A stretch of 64,000 nt of DNA from Enterocytospora artemiae. Its lineage: Eukaryota > Microsporidia. Below are positions 29,350 through 38,405 of the stretch, piece after piece. Below the pieces are notes generated by a model. The model was not told the origin of the DNA. It made no database searches and worked only from the letters and a program-made list of their open reading frames with translations. Both the position numbers and the translations under genes were made by a program. Within the stretch, counting starts at the first letter, position 1. Each line of letters begins with the position of its first letter. The stretch lies in assembly GCA_038659295.1 (NCBI GenBank), contig JASNGC010000003.1:310001-374000 (forward strand), in the 5' to 3' direction.

Positions 29350-30642
29350 TTATTCAAAAAATAAATTTAATTTGTCTTTAATTTCCACCTTGGCAAGTTC
29401 GAGACATTTTTTGGAAAACCCCTCCTTCCTCTGTAGTAACGATCCAATTAAATATTCAAAATCATAATTCTTCATTCTTAGTCTGGACTTTATGAGATTT
29501 AGATTTTCATTTGTGATTTTAATTTCATAGAATTTATTAAACACTCTTTTCTCTAGAGCATCAAAAATATAGAGAATCAGGCTTTCTAGTATTGTACACA
29601 GATCTGCCCTGGATTTTGACAGATCTGTGTACAGCTGATCCAACAACTCAGCAAATACTTCCAAGTAATCAAATAATTCATTAATGACACCCTTGATATT
29701 CTGAATTTTATTGATATTACACAGCCCTTTTTTAAACTTTAATGTTACAAAGCTCTTAAATGCGGCATCTGGGACTGTAGACGCATCCAACACATACTTT
29801 AGATCCTCAAACGAGTATATTGGCAGTTTGGAGACATCTAATTGAGTATTTTCAAATGAGCTCAAATACCTCGATAGTTTCTTCATTTGTTCTGTTTGAA
29901 TGTAGTATTTGATCAAATTATTGTCTGGTGATGGTGTTTCATTTATTTCCATTGAATATTCATAAAATATTTCTTGGAATAGATTGTAGAACTCCTCTAG
30001 TACGGAGTAGTCTTGGTTCAATATGTATTTAATTCCACTAGATTCGATTTCTATGAATGACTTTTTGGTGCTAGGGTTCTTCTTGGTATCGCTTTCATGA
30101 CACTCCATTTTATTGATATTTGTGCATTCCTCATCCTTAAACAGGTGAACCTCAATGGTTCTAGTGTTAAATGAATTTCTTAATTTATACTTTGACGAAT
30201 TTTGATCGAGTTCACCGATAAACAGCAAATCATTGGTTAAAAGACAGATGATTCTATTCTCATTAAAATACTCTGTAGAGATTAGATACCTTCTTTCTGT
30301 AATGAAAGGATTCATGTCATCAATAAAGTTGGAGCACTTCTTCTCAAATTCCAAACATTTGTCATGATTAATGCTGGTTTCTATTCCATCTGGAATTTGA
30401 TTAGGCAGTGAGAAAGAATCCAAGATATTGTAGCAATATTGGTATGTGTCCAGAATTTTCAGCAAGGAGTCACTGTTTTTGATGAAGGAACGGTAAAGTT
30501 GCTCATTAAGCTCCTTTTGATATTGTCTTAAGTTGTGCATTTGGTTTTCAATGACAAATTTGTCGGATGTCTTGTGGGTTTTATTCAAGTATTCTACCAA
30601 ATTCAAGTTGCCAAACTGCATTATTTTTTCATGATGTTGCAT
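29350..30642 (-). CDS. EXO84-like exocyst subunit
   Basis: The 430-residue product is largely helical with an embedded PH-like segment (about residues 120-225: RIICLLTNDLLFIGELD, like the Exo84 block HLFLLNDHLLIA, ending with a helix EEFYNLFQEIFYEYS). The N-terminal coiled region includes YQKELNEQLYRSFIKNSDSL. The order coil, PH, helical rods is that of Exo84, an exocyst subunit that tethers secretory vesicles at the plasma membrane. CCCC lies 2 bases before the ATG at 30642, 16 codons inside the longest frame. Another tethering-complex subunit with a PH domain is the main alternative. Confidence 0.5.
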   Translation of the reverse strand: MQHHEKIMQFGNLNLVEYLNKTHKTSDKFVIENQMHNLRQYQKELNEQLYRSFIKNSDSLLKILDTYQYCYNILDSFSLPNQIPDGIETSINHDKCLEFEKKCSNFIDDMNPFITERRYLISTEYFNENRIICLLTNDLLFIGELDQNSSKYKLRNSFNTRTIEVHLFKDEECTNINKMECHESDTKKNPSTKKSFIEIESSGIKYILNQDYSVLEEFYNLFQEIFYEYSMEINETPSPDNNLIKYYIQTEQMKKLSRYLSSFENTQLDVSKLPIYSFEDLKYVLDASTVPDAAFKSFVTLKFKKGLCNINKIQNIKGVINELFDYLEVFAELLDQLYTDLSKSRADLCTILESLILYIFDALEKRVFNKFYEIKITNENLNLIKSRLRMKNYDFEYLIGSLLQRKEGFSKKCLELAKVEIKDKLNLFFE

Positions 30643-31021
30643 CCGGGGCTTGAAAAATGTTAATTGAAAGTATTTTAAACTAGATGGCAAGAAGCCAAGG
30701 TTATTAATGTATTGGGGATGGATGTTCCTTGCCCATCACTTATCAAATTAGTTTCCAGACTTTTTGATGAAAGCAACAGCATTGTAAACACCTATCTAAT
30801 AAGATAGTTGTAAATGAGTCAATATACTTGATAGACCAGTACAATTTAGTGCCAGATTGATTCAGATATGTTTTAATCAAAAAGGCGATTCATATTTATC
30901 AAATGTATCAACTAACAAATTGTTATGAGACTATTTACGATACTTCCAGAAATATAACTTGGGCTATATCACTTCAACTAATTTACGATAAGAAAAAATA
31001 ACTGTTATAATTTGATCCCAA
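30643..31021. other. Spacer between divergent genes
   Basis: AT-rich. A TGATGA at 30765-30770 looks like a C box, but no matching D box (CTGA) is found close by, so no snoRNA is called. Confidence 0.4.
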
Positions 31022-31303
31022 ATGGACAGCTCATGGATAAAATGGGGACTACTCTCAATACTCTCCTCTCTCTTCTTCTATTATGCCTGTAGAGTATCTA
31101 TTGTAGCATTATTAGTTGATTTTTCTCTATCAAGATGGATAAACTTTATCCAAAGGTCATCCACAATTTGTGAGTTGGCCCAAATCATAAATACCAACTT
31201 AGATGAAAGTTACATCAAAAACAACTTTTATTTTGTAGATTCTACCAGTTTTAGTAGTAAGTCTGACGAAAAGTTCGATGAAGAATTGAATACTACTACC
31301 TAG
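31022..31303 (+). CDS. Small single-span membrane protein, unknown
   Basis: A 93-residue protein with ATCCCAA directly before its ATG. It has one hydrophobic segment (about residues 9-35) right after a short N-terminus, then a polar, Ser/Asp/Glu-rich C-terminus. The topology fits a signal-anchored protein. The family is not recognised. Confidence 0.6.
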   Translation: MDSSWIKWGLLSILSSLFFYYACRVSIVALLVDFSLSRWINFIQRSSTICELAQIINTNLDESYIKNNFYFVDSTSFSSKSDEKFDEELNTTT

Positions 31304-31489
31304 AAAATAATTATATGGTCAAAATGTGGGGCATTTCCCATTCATCAGCTGAGTAAAACACACTGAAGTTGGATCAGATTCATGAGTACTATTCGACAAT
31401 CTCTTCCAAATCTTAAAATAAAAACCAACTATTTATTTTCATCTGTTTCAAAAAGGCTCTATTTATAAAATATTTATTTATTGAATATA

Positions 31490-31846
31490 ATGATCAACGA
31501 ATGTATATTTGAAATTTCAATTCCTTCTCACCAAACTATTCAGGGCCATACCGAATACCAGATCGTGATAGTGGCTGATCATGAGGAATTATCTACAAAT
31601 TATATCCGAATTTTCAGAAGATATTCCGAGTTCTTGGAGCTACATCAAAATCTGTCCAAGGAAATACCATACTTACCTTCATTTCCTCCTAAGGTTTTTC
31701 TGAAATTAAAGAAGACTGTGGTTGAAGAGCGTAGAAGAAAGTTAGACAACTATCTGAAATTTGTTTCACAGTTTATTGTAAGAAACAAGCTTGAAAAAAC
31801 AGAGTCTGGAAGAGCTTTCTTAAACTTCATAACTTCTAAAAAATAA
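31490..31846 (+). CDS. PX-domain protein (small sorting nexin)
   Basis: The 118-residue protein is a PX domain and little else. It has EYQIVIVADHEEL, the phosphoinositide-binding arginine in FRRYSEFLELHQNL, a proline-rich turn (IPYLPSFPPKVF) and the basic helix VVEERRRKLDNYLKFV. The usual second arginine of PI3P binding is available. It should bind PI3P on endosomes. PX-only sorting nexins such as SNX3/Grd19 or a retromer partner are the likely class. The upstream three codons lack an ATG start, and there is no C-run. AATAAATAAA overlaps the stop. Confidence 0.8.
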   Translation: MINECIFEISIPSHQTIQGHTEYQIVIVADHEELSTNYIRIFRRYSEFLELHQNLSKEIPYLPSFPPKVFLKLKKTVVEERRRKLDNYLKFVSQFIVRNKLEKTESGRAFLNFITSKK

Positions 31847-31979
31847 ATAAAGATACAAACAACTAGGTTGTGTTGAATTAAAAATCCACAAAAGTCTGCC
31901 TGTGATTATTCACTGGCATATGGAGCTCTACAAAGCATCTGGAGATGGAAAATGGAAATTCCATAAATACCAAATGTCA

Positions 31980-33092
31980 TTAATACTCCCTTATCAACTT
32001 ACTCTCATATACTCGGTGCTTTCTACCCATTTCCAGCTTTTTCTTCAATTTACAATCTAACAATATCAACAAGTTGTCCTGATGAAATTTGACCATCTTG
32101 TTGGCCAAGAGTGTGCCAATGATATCGTCCTCGGAAATATGGGTCTTGTTGGACATCTCCTTGATATTGAATCTGTTGGATTCTCTGATTTCGGACAGAA
32201 TTACTTCCAACCAGTAGGCTCGATAAGACAGCAAGCCCAAATCACTCAATGGCTTCTCAGGCCCACTTATTAAATTTTCCTTCTTGCTAAGCATATAAGA
32301 AAAGTCTATCAAAATCTTCCCGTAGCCCTTTCTTTGTTCCGATGGGAGAGTCAAAATACATGCAAGATTATACCCCTGTTCAGAAACCTTCTCCTTAGAA
32401 AAGTATCCCACGATCTTGTATCCATCTGGCCGGTCTGCATCTGCATTTCTGGTGTCTACCTTCTCTCTACGGCACAAAACATAGAATAGAAATGCATCCA
32501 CATCATAGTAAAGCGATTTGTGATCCAGAAACAATTTCGATAAAAGAGCCAGATTCCTGCAGTAGTTTTTTTGCTTATATCCGTCGATTTCAAAAAACGA
32601 CAGATTGTTCTCTTCGTCGTTGTAAATTTGTGTTCCGGGTGGATGGCGGAGATCGCAGCTCACACAGTGATCATTCAGTTGATTCTGGGAAGCAAAATAG
32701 AACAAACAATACTCACAAATATAAACTGTCTTATCTCTTATAACTTCCTTGGGATATGGACTGAAATACCATGTATTCATGCTGTGATTCCCAATGATAA
32801 TCCTTTCAAAATTTCTTACCTTTAACTCCTCCTCAACCTTCTTTACATCCTTTTTGTCATCCATTTTCTTCTTCTTTCTGGGAATTTCTATTTCGGACAA
32901 ATCCTTCAGAATAAGTTCGCTTCCATCTATCCAAGTGTCATATCTTTTGTTCAATTCACAGTAGTGGATATAGAAGGAGGGTGTAGTGGACGTCTCGTGT
33001 ATAGCCACAATCTCACACTTTATCGTTTCCAAATCGTTTAGAGGACTTTTTGTTGGGACTTTATAACCAACTTCAATCTCAGAGATATCCAT
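31980..33092 (-). CDS. ESA1: MYST-family histone acetyltransferase Esa1 (Tip60)
   Basis: This is the catalytic subunit of NuA4, which acetylates histone H4 and H2A. The 370-residue product has an N-terminal chromo-barrel (about residues 5-70; YIHYCELNKRYDTWIDGSEL), the MYST C2HC zinc finger (CEYCLFYF, then a His and Cys) and the GNAT core. The core contains the catalytic cysteine in ACILTLPSEQRKGYGK, the acetyl-CoA loop QRKGYGK and the catalytic glutamate in GPEKPLSDLG. CCC abuts the ATG. It is shorter than yeast Esa1 (445) mainly in linkers. Confidence 0.95.
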   Translation of the reverse strand: MDISEIEVGYKVPTKSPLNDLETIKCEIVAIHETSTTPSFYIHYCELNKRYDTWIDGSELILKDLSEIEIPRKKKKMDDKKDVKKVEEELKVRNFERIIIGNHSMNTWYFSPYPKEVIRDKTVYICEYCLFYFASQNQLNDHCVSCDLRHPPGTQIYNDEENNLSFFEIDGYKQKNYCRNLALLSKLFLDHKSLYYDVDAFLFYVLCRREKVDTRNADADRPDGYKIVGYFSKEKVSEQGYNLACILTLPSEQRKGYGKILIDFSYMLSKKENLISGPEKPLSDLGLLSYRAYWLEVILSEIRESNRFNIKEMSNKTHISEDDIIGTLLANKMVKFHQDNLLILLDCKLKKKLEMGRKHRVYESKLIREY

Positions 33093-34046
33093 GGGCAGAA
33101 GAATATTGGAATGATAAGAAAAAATAGGGTTTCGCCTTAAAGCATGGGACTTATGGATTATAAAGATGAAAGAGAGGCTTGTTTGACATGGAGCAATGTA
33201 TCATATAGCATTAATTGTTCAAAAAAATATTTTAAAATCCTTAATGAATTTCAGAAAACTATAACTAAAAATTAATGTGTTTGTAGAAAAAGAATTTTGA
33301 ATTTTATTTATAGTTATGAGGGCATCAAGGCCACTATCAGCAAATGTAGACATTGGTTGTTGGAAAACAATTTAATTTCATGAGAATGAATATTGATGTG
33401 TTTTTTGATTTCATAATCCGCATGCCCTTAAGTATACTCTTTAAAATATCCTAACTTGAGTGGAGAAGCGGAGAACGTATAGTCCATTCTGGGGACTTTT
33501 ATCCAAAAATTCTATTGATAAAAAATTCAATAATGCTTATTTAGATGAAAATGAGCCAAGCTTAGCTAATATGAATAATGTGCTATAAATATATCACCAA
33601 AGTAGCACAAGATTATTTTGAAATCTGGATATCTATAGGGATTTTGACTGTTGGCATAACCATAAAGGTTCTGCCAGAGAAATATGTTATATAGAAGAGC
33701 AAAAACATCCTGCTTTGGTAATAAGTATGCTATCGAATGTAATGTTTATTGCTATTATTCTTCCACTAAATGTCCATCCAATCTGAAACTTATTATAATT
33801 ATTGGCTTATTATATGTCATGGGTTATGCAACAGAATTACTACTGCAGGTGATGAAAAATATCTACTTCCACACAATTCTGTTTGGTACCGAATGGTGTA
33901 AATAAACTTTTGTCTGATTGCCTTCTTATTAAACAGTATCGACATTTTCATTATTAGTTACCTTTTCCACATCGGTAGATCTGAAACAGATCTCCTTTAA
34001 CATTATTGGGCATCTTCTATTGTTATAGATTTTCCCTTTTTAACCC
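33093..34046. other. Longest spacer of the window (about 950 bp)
   Basis: The region is AT-rich and lies between divergent genes. It contains a 38-codon ORF at 33578-33694 with one hydrophobic stretch and a 73-codon ORF at 33684-33905. Neither has a C-run signal or a recognisable motif. No tRNA or other RNA gene is visible. Its size is about three times that of typical spacers here. Confidence 0.5.
34044..34046 (+). promoter_or_regulatory. C-run start signal of the first Sec12-like gene
   Basis: AACCC ends at the base before the ATG at 34047. Confidence 0.5.
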
Positions 34047-35411
34047 ATGATTGATGTCAACATGCCTCTCTTTGATATAAAAGCCACCGAAGAGCTAATT
34101 ATTATCGCTGGTGGAGGAGGAAGTAAGGATTTTGGAGTAGAGAATGGAGTAACTGTTCTGTTGAAGGATAGCCAGGAAAAAAAGGTATTCCATGAGACGG
34201 AAGATATCATTACTGCAGTAGAGGTTTATGAATGCGACTCAGAAGAGGAAAATAGTATTGAGGAAAGTAACGAAAATGAAGCTGATATTTCGAAGGCAGA
34301 TGGGAGTAGTGAGGAAAAAGAGTCGAGTGAATCTGAGATTAGTACAATTGAACATTCTGAGAATGAGGAGGACAAGACAAAAAAACATAGAAAGTCAGCC
34401 AAGAAGAACATTGATGTTGAGCTATTAAAAGATATTAGAAGAAGAAATGTTGGAGATGCTGAGAATGAGAGCGTTGATCAAAGCAGGGAAACGTCACCTA
34501 AATCTAAGGGGTCTGAGAGCTCTGATGATTTTCCAGCAACAAGAAAGGTAATTATCGCAGCGATTGGGGAGAATTTTTTGCATGTTCTGAAGTTTGACGG
34601 TAAATTCCATAGTTTGAGTAAAATTAGAAAGGGAGTTAAGAAGGTGATTCTTTCGAAAAATATGATAGTACTTGCAGACAATAAAATTTACGGCTTTTAT
34701 GATGTAGAGCACAATCCTCATTTAACCATTCCGAGGAAAGGAACAAGTGCAAAGATATCAGAGGCGGATATCTCCAGGGTTGAAGAGGAGGATAAGTCCA
34801 TCACAGAAGAGCCTAACATTTTTAAGCTGGCCAAGAGACATAACAAAGTTGTATGCATGGATGTAAGTGTTCCGAATGCTGCTACTCCAGATCTATCGAC
34901 AAACTGGGACAATTTCTTTATAAATGGCTCAGAAATACATAAAGTTATCTACAAAGGTAACCAGAGCACCTTTACATATGATGATTGTGATGCAGAGGTT
35001 TCAGGCAAAATATCAAAAATTATGTGTGAAAGTAAAATCCTGGTGTTTTACTCACATCATGACAAGAAGAGTAATCTAAATATCAATGGCAGAGATATCA
35101 CTATGGAGAAAATTACAGCCCTTGCAATGCATGAGAATATTGTGGCTGTCTCTACGGTTTCTGGAAGTATAGTGTTTTTTGAGAATGGGAAAAAATCTTC
35201 TGAAATGAAGGTATCCGACCTGCCCATAACAGGCATTGCAATTGATAAGAAGAAGATCCACTTCACCATCTTGAATGGTGTGATGGGAACAGTGAATACT
35301 AGAAAGATGAGGGGATTTAATATATTTGTTATATTTGTTCTTATATTTATGCTGATTGGAGTTTTGATAGATTTCTTGTACAACAAGGAGCAGAAAGAAA
35401 TATCTTATTAA
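34047..35411 (+). CDS. Sec12-like ER guanine-exchange factor for Sar1 (copy A, intact K-loop)
   Basis: The 454-residue protein starts MIDVNMPLFDI and has a beta-propeller followed by one membrane span (about residues 423-445) and a 9-residue lumenal tail, the Sec12/PREB topology. The glycine-rich loop at residues 22-34 (GGGGSKDFGVENG) matches the Sec12 K-loop (GGGG-x4-G-I-P-N-x), which binds K+ and acts in Sar1 nucleotide exchange. A very acidic, Ser/Glu-rich insert with a basic patch lies at about residues 64-165. Sec12 starts COPII vesicle budding. A related gene follows 250 bases downstream on the same strand. Confidence 0.7.
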   Translation: MIDVNMPLFDIKATEELIIIAGGGGSKDFGVENGVTVLLKDSQEKKVFHETEDIITAVEVYECDSEEENSIEESNENEADISKADGSSEEKESSESEISTIEHSENEEDKTKKHRKSAKKNIDVELLKDIRRRNVGDAENESVDQSRETSPKSKGSESSDDFPATRKVIIAAIGENFLHVLKFDGKFHSLSKIRKGVKKVILSKNMIVLADNKIYGFYDVEHNPHLTIPRKGTSAKISEADISRVEEEDKSITEEPNIFKLAKRHNKVVCMDVSVPNAATPDLSTNWDNFFINGSEIHKVIYKGNQSTFTYDDCDAEVSGKISKIMCESKILVFYSHHDKKSNLNINGRDITMEKITALAMHENIVAVSTVSGSIVFFENGKKSSEMKVSDLPITGIAIDKKKIHFTILNGVMGTVNTRKMRGFNIFVIFVLIFMLIGVLIDFLYNKEQKEISY

Positions 35412-35663
35412 AAATAAATAAACTTATCAAGTAAACAGACTTTAGAGATCTTCATTGATGGGGACAATATTGTTAATTTGCTGCTTTCATATATTACAAA
35501 AATGCATAGGGAATATCATTCTTCTAATTTATTTTCGTAGTATTAATTGACAAGTAGTCAATATTGCCTGCTTTTAAAATTAATCTTTTGAATTAATTAA
35601 CTCCTTAATGGGAGGTTTTTATTGGCTGGTTGTCAAATAAAATTTAAATTGATAAGACAGGGG

Positions 35664-36791
35664 ATGCAAAAGTTTAAAATGCCGCTTTTTGATATTGAGT
35701 CTACAAAAGATTTTATATTTGTAGGAGGGGGAGATGGCATTAACAATGGCGTGTCTGCAATATACAAGGGAGATCTGTCTGGTAAAAGTGAGGTCACATT
35801 TGCTACAGTAGATAGAATTCATTCCATAGAAGTGTATGACAAGTATGATAACACTGTCGATATGTTAGATTACGATGAAGACGAATTGAGAACCAATGAT
35901 GAGCGACCTCCTAAGAATGAATCTGTCAAGACAGGCGATGGATTGGCTAAGAATCTGGAAGTTGACATTCAAACAGATTCAAACTGGATCCTGATAGCTG
36001 CAATTGGAGACGAGAACTTTTATCTATTGAGATGGAATGAAGAATTTCAATTGCTCAGGCAAATAAATCGAAAATTCACCAGGGCTATTTTGGCTAAGCA
36101 TTTGATTCTACTGGATGGATATGACATATATGGATTCTATGATGTAGAGAGCACATCTCCCATACAGATGCCACAGCAGCAGAACGATAAACCAATGCAT
36201 GTTAATAAGCTCAAAAAGGTGGGCAACAATTTAATATGTGTAAATGAAAATCCAGATGATTCGTTGGGAGCCTGGAATGATGCCTTTGTAAAGGATGGAA
36301 AATTACACAAAGTCTCTTTCCTGAAAGAACTATCTGTATTTGAGTTTGATGGTGTTGATGCAGAGGTAGACGGAAACATAGAGGAAATTACATGTAGAAA
36401 TGGGAATCTTGCGTTCTACACAGCCTTTTCCAGTGGTTCCCTGCTGGACATAAATGGAAAGGATTTCAGACTGCCACTGATATCAGCCATTGCAAATGAT
36501 GGAAAGCATGTGATTGCAGCCTCCAAAGAGGGAAATATCTATGTGTATGGTAATGGTGAGCTACTGAATCGACTGGATGGTTTGCCAAAAAATATAACAG
36601 CCTTATCAATTTATGGCACCCAACTGAACTATACGTGTGATGAAGGTTTTGGAAAGTGCGAAATGCTGGATAGAAAGCTTGATATTGGGAAGATACTTGC
36701 TGCTATGGGAGCATTAGTAATTCTTTCAATTTTAATTTCTTTAATATTTAACTATGGTTCAAGTACCTCCTACATTAATAAACTCGATTAA
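35664..36791 (+). CDS. Sec12-like protein, divergent tandem paralogue (copy B, shortened K-loop)
   Basis: A 375-residue paralogue of the upstream gene. The first 20 residues (MQKFKMPLFDIESTKDFIF) align with copy A without gaps. Both share the block IYGFYDVE, a conserved pre-span region and a single span (about residues 341-363). The K-loop is shorter (GGGDGINNG) and lacks the G-x2-N-G spacing of copy A, and the acidic insert is reduced to a short DYDEDEL stretch. The start at 35664 is chosen because it matches the start of copy A; there is no C-run. It could be a non-catalytic or altered-specificity Sec12. Confidence 0.65.
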   Translation: MQKFKMPLFDIESTKDFIFVGGGDGINNGVSAIYKGDLSGKSEVTFATVDRIHSIEVYDKYDNTVDMLDYDEDELRTNDERPPKNESVKTGDGLAKNLEVDIQTDSNWILIAAIGDENFYLLRWNEEFQLLRQINRKFTRAILAKHLILLDGYDIYGFYDVESTSPIQMPQQQNDKPMHVNKLKKVGNNLICVNENPDDSLGAWNDAFVKDGKLHKVSFLKELSVFEFDGVDAEVDGNIEEITCRNGNLAFYTAFSSGSLLDINGKDFRLPLISAIANDGKHVIAASKEGNIYVYGNGELLNRLDGLPKNITALSIYGTQLNYTCDEGFGKCEMLDRKLDIGKILAAMGALVILSILISLIFNYGSSTSYINKLD

Positions 36792-36988
36792 AATGTTTTA
36801 ATTACATACCTGACCAAAGTTTTAACTTACAGCAGGTATATAATGGTTTTATCTTAAACATTGCTTATATCAAGCCTTAGCAGCTCAAAACCGGTGATGG
36901 TTGATTCTACATTTATACAACATGGTATGGTGTTGACGAGGAAAAAAGATATTATCCAATGTAATTCTGCGGTATGTCAAAGTATATA

Positions 36989-38104
36989 TCACTGCCAGCT
37001 ATCAAAAAATATTTTTTTCTGGGAAACCAACTCAGGATTTCTTTCTCTTATTTTTTCAAAAACCGTTCTCTGCATCTTTATGTTTCCACAAACAAGTACT
37101 GACATGTCTGTTCCTTCAATCGCATCTAAGAATCCATAAACATACTCTCCATTAGAGGATTTTGCCTTAATAACAGACACATTTGATTTTTCTTGGCAAT
37201 AAATGTCAAAAAGATCATCCTCATCACTTCTGAATCCGTAAATAAGTTTCAATTCGCGATGTAAAGGAATGTTGTTATACAGTGAAATAAATAGAGCAAT
37301 GCCTGTTCCAGTGCATAAACAAGTTAGATTTCCTTCCACACCCCTCAATAGGGTGTTTTTCCTAAATGAAATTTGTAATTCGGAAATATTCCCTGCATTT
37401 TCTGTAATATACCTACTAACATGCCCCAACTTATCATCTTTAGATAGTATCCCCAAAAGTATCTCTCCTTTCTCTCCGTTTTCATTTATAAGTGTATAAT
37501 ATCTAGGCTTGATAAAATCACAGTTGATTATCAGCTCTTCCAATGTGGGCCTACAACCAAACTCTTCAATAATATCTATCAAGCTAATCCAATCAAACCC
37601 CAATCGGCAATAGTCTCTTGTGCCTTCCTTGCTAGACAGGTACTCCATATGTTCTGCTTTGTTTGAAGATTTTGACAGATTAAGAAGCGCAAGTTTTCTG
37701 GGAATTCCAGAGATGTCCATTTTGTACTTAAAAAAGTCTCTTAAAGTACCACAATATCTAAAGGGCTGCAGTCCAGTCCTTTCAATGATAATTCTTTGAT
37801 CTTGCAGATCCAGAATATTTAATAGGTGATCAACCATTTGATCGGAATTAGGAGCAATTATACCGACTGCATCTCCAAGATCATAGGTGTATTGTTTATC
37901 TAGAACAACTTTAAATACTTTCTTCCATGTGCATTTCAACATTTCAATTTTTTCAACTTTTATCATTTCACTATGTGGTTGATTGTGATGATCAAAATAA
38001 TTCTGATCCGATGGAACATCAGCATTTATGATTTTAATCTGGTTGTATTCTTTTACTGGGATTCTTGTGTAATTTGAGTTGAAAACATAATTAATTTTCG
38101 GCAT
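36989..38104 (-). CDS. FAD/NADPH reductase of the diflavin (P450 reductase/NDOR1) family lacking the FMN domain
   Basis: The 371-residue protein has the connecting, FAD and NADPH modules of diflavin reductases but no flavodoxin domain. Visible blocks are YDLGDAVGIIAPNSDQMV (family Y-x-PGD-x-IGI-x-P-N), FIKPRYYTL (FAD-binding RxYS-like), CTGTGIALFISL (family GPGTGIAPF), LIYGFRSDEDDLFD, VLVCGNIKMQRTVF and a terminal aromatic FFDSWQ that stacks on FAD in the family. Full-length relatives include NDOR1/Tah18, P450 reductase and methionine synthase reductase. It may have a separate electron acceptor. CCC lies about 10 bases before the ATG. Confidence 0.75.
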   Translation of the reverse strand: MPKINYVFNSNYTRIPVKEYNQIKIINADVPSDQNYFDHHNQPHSEMIKVEKIEMLKCTWKKVFKVVLDKQYTYDLGDAVGIIAPNSDQMVDHLLNILDLQDQRIIIERTGLQPFRYCGTLRDFFKYKMDISGIPRKLALLNLSKSSNKAEHMEYLSSKEGTRDYCRLGFDWISLIDIIEEFGCRPTLEELIINCDFIKPRYYTLINENGEKGEILLGILSKDDKLGHVSRYITENAGNISELQISFRKNTLLRGVEGNLTCLCTGTGIALFISLYNNIPLHRELKLIYGFRSDEDDLFDIYCQEKSNVSVIKAKSSNGEYVYGFLDAIEGTDMSVLVCGNIKMQRTVFEKIRERNPELVSQKKIFFDSWQ

Positions 38105-38405
38105 GGTATGAAGAGGGCTTTTTTCAAGGCCATGTTAAAAATTATAGAATAAAAGCTTATTCATGGATGGTTTTAGAAAAGTCATTTACTTCTGACATGT
38201 ATATCAATGATCTATGGTTAATTCGATGTACATGCATTGGTGAAAGTATCCTTTGTGATTCATTTATAAGTCATGTTGGAAATCTTTTGGATAGTATGCG
38301 TTTACTAGTTAAATAATGTATTCTTTATAGATAAACAAAAACATACAACTATCACATCTACCTCAAATTCTTCACTGGAAATCTTTCTATATCAATACTT
38401 CTTTG
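38105..38405. other. Spacer between minus-strand genes
   Basis: AT-rich. No feature recognised apart from the CCC run near the downstream gene's start. Confidence 0.4.

Noticed and set aside
30765..30770. TGATGA as a C/D snoRNA C box
   Set aside because: No D box CTGA at a suitable distance and no terminal stem.
33684..33905. 73-codon ORF in the long spacer before Sec12 copy A
   Set aside because: No start signal or conserved motif.
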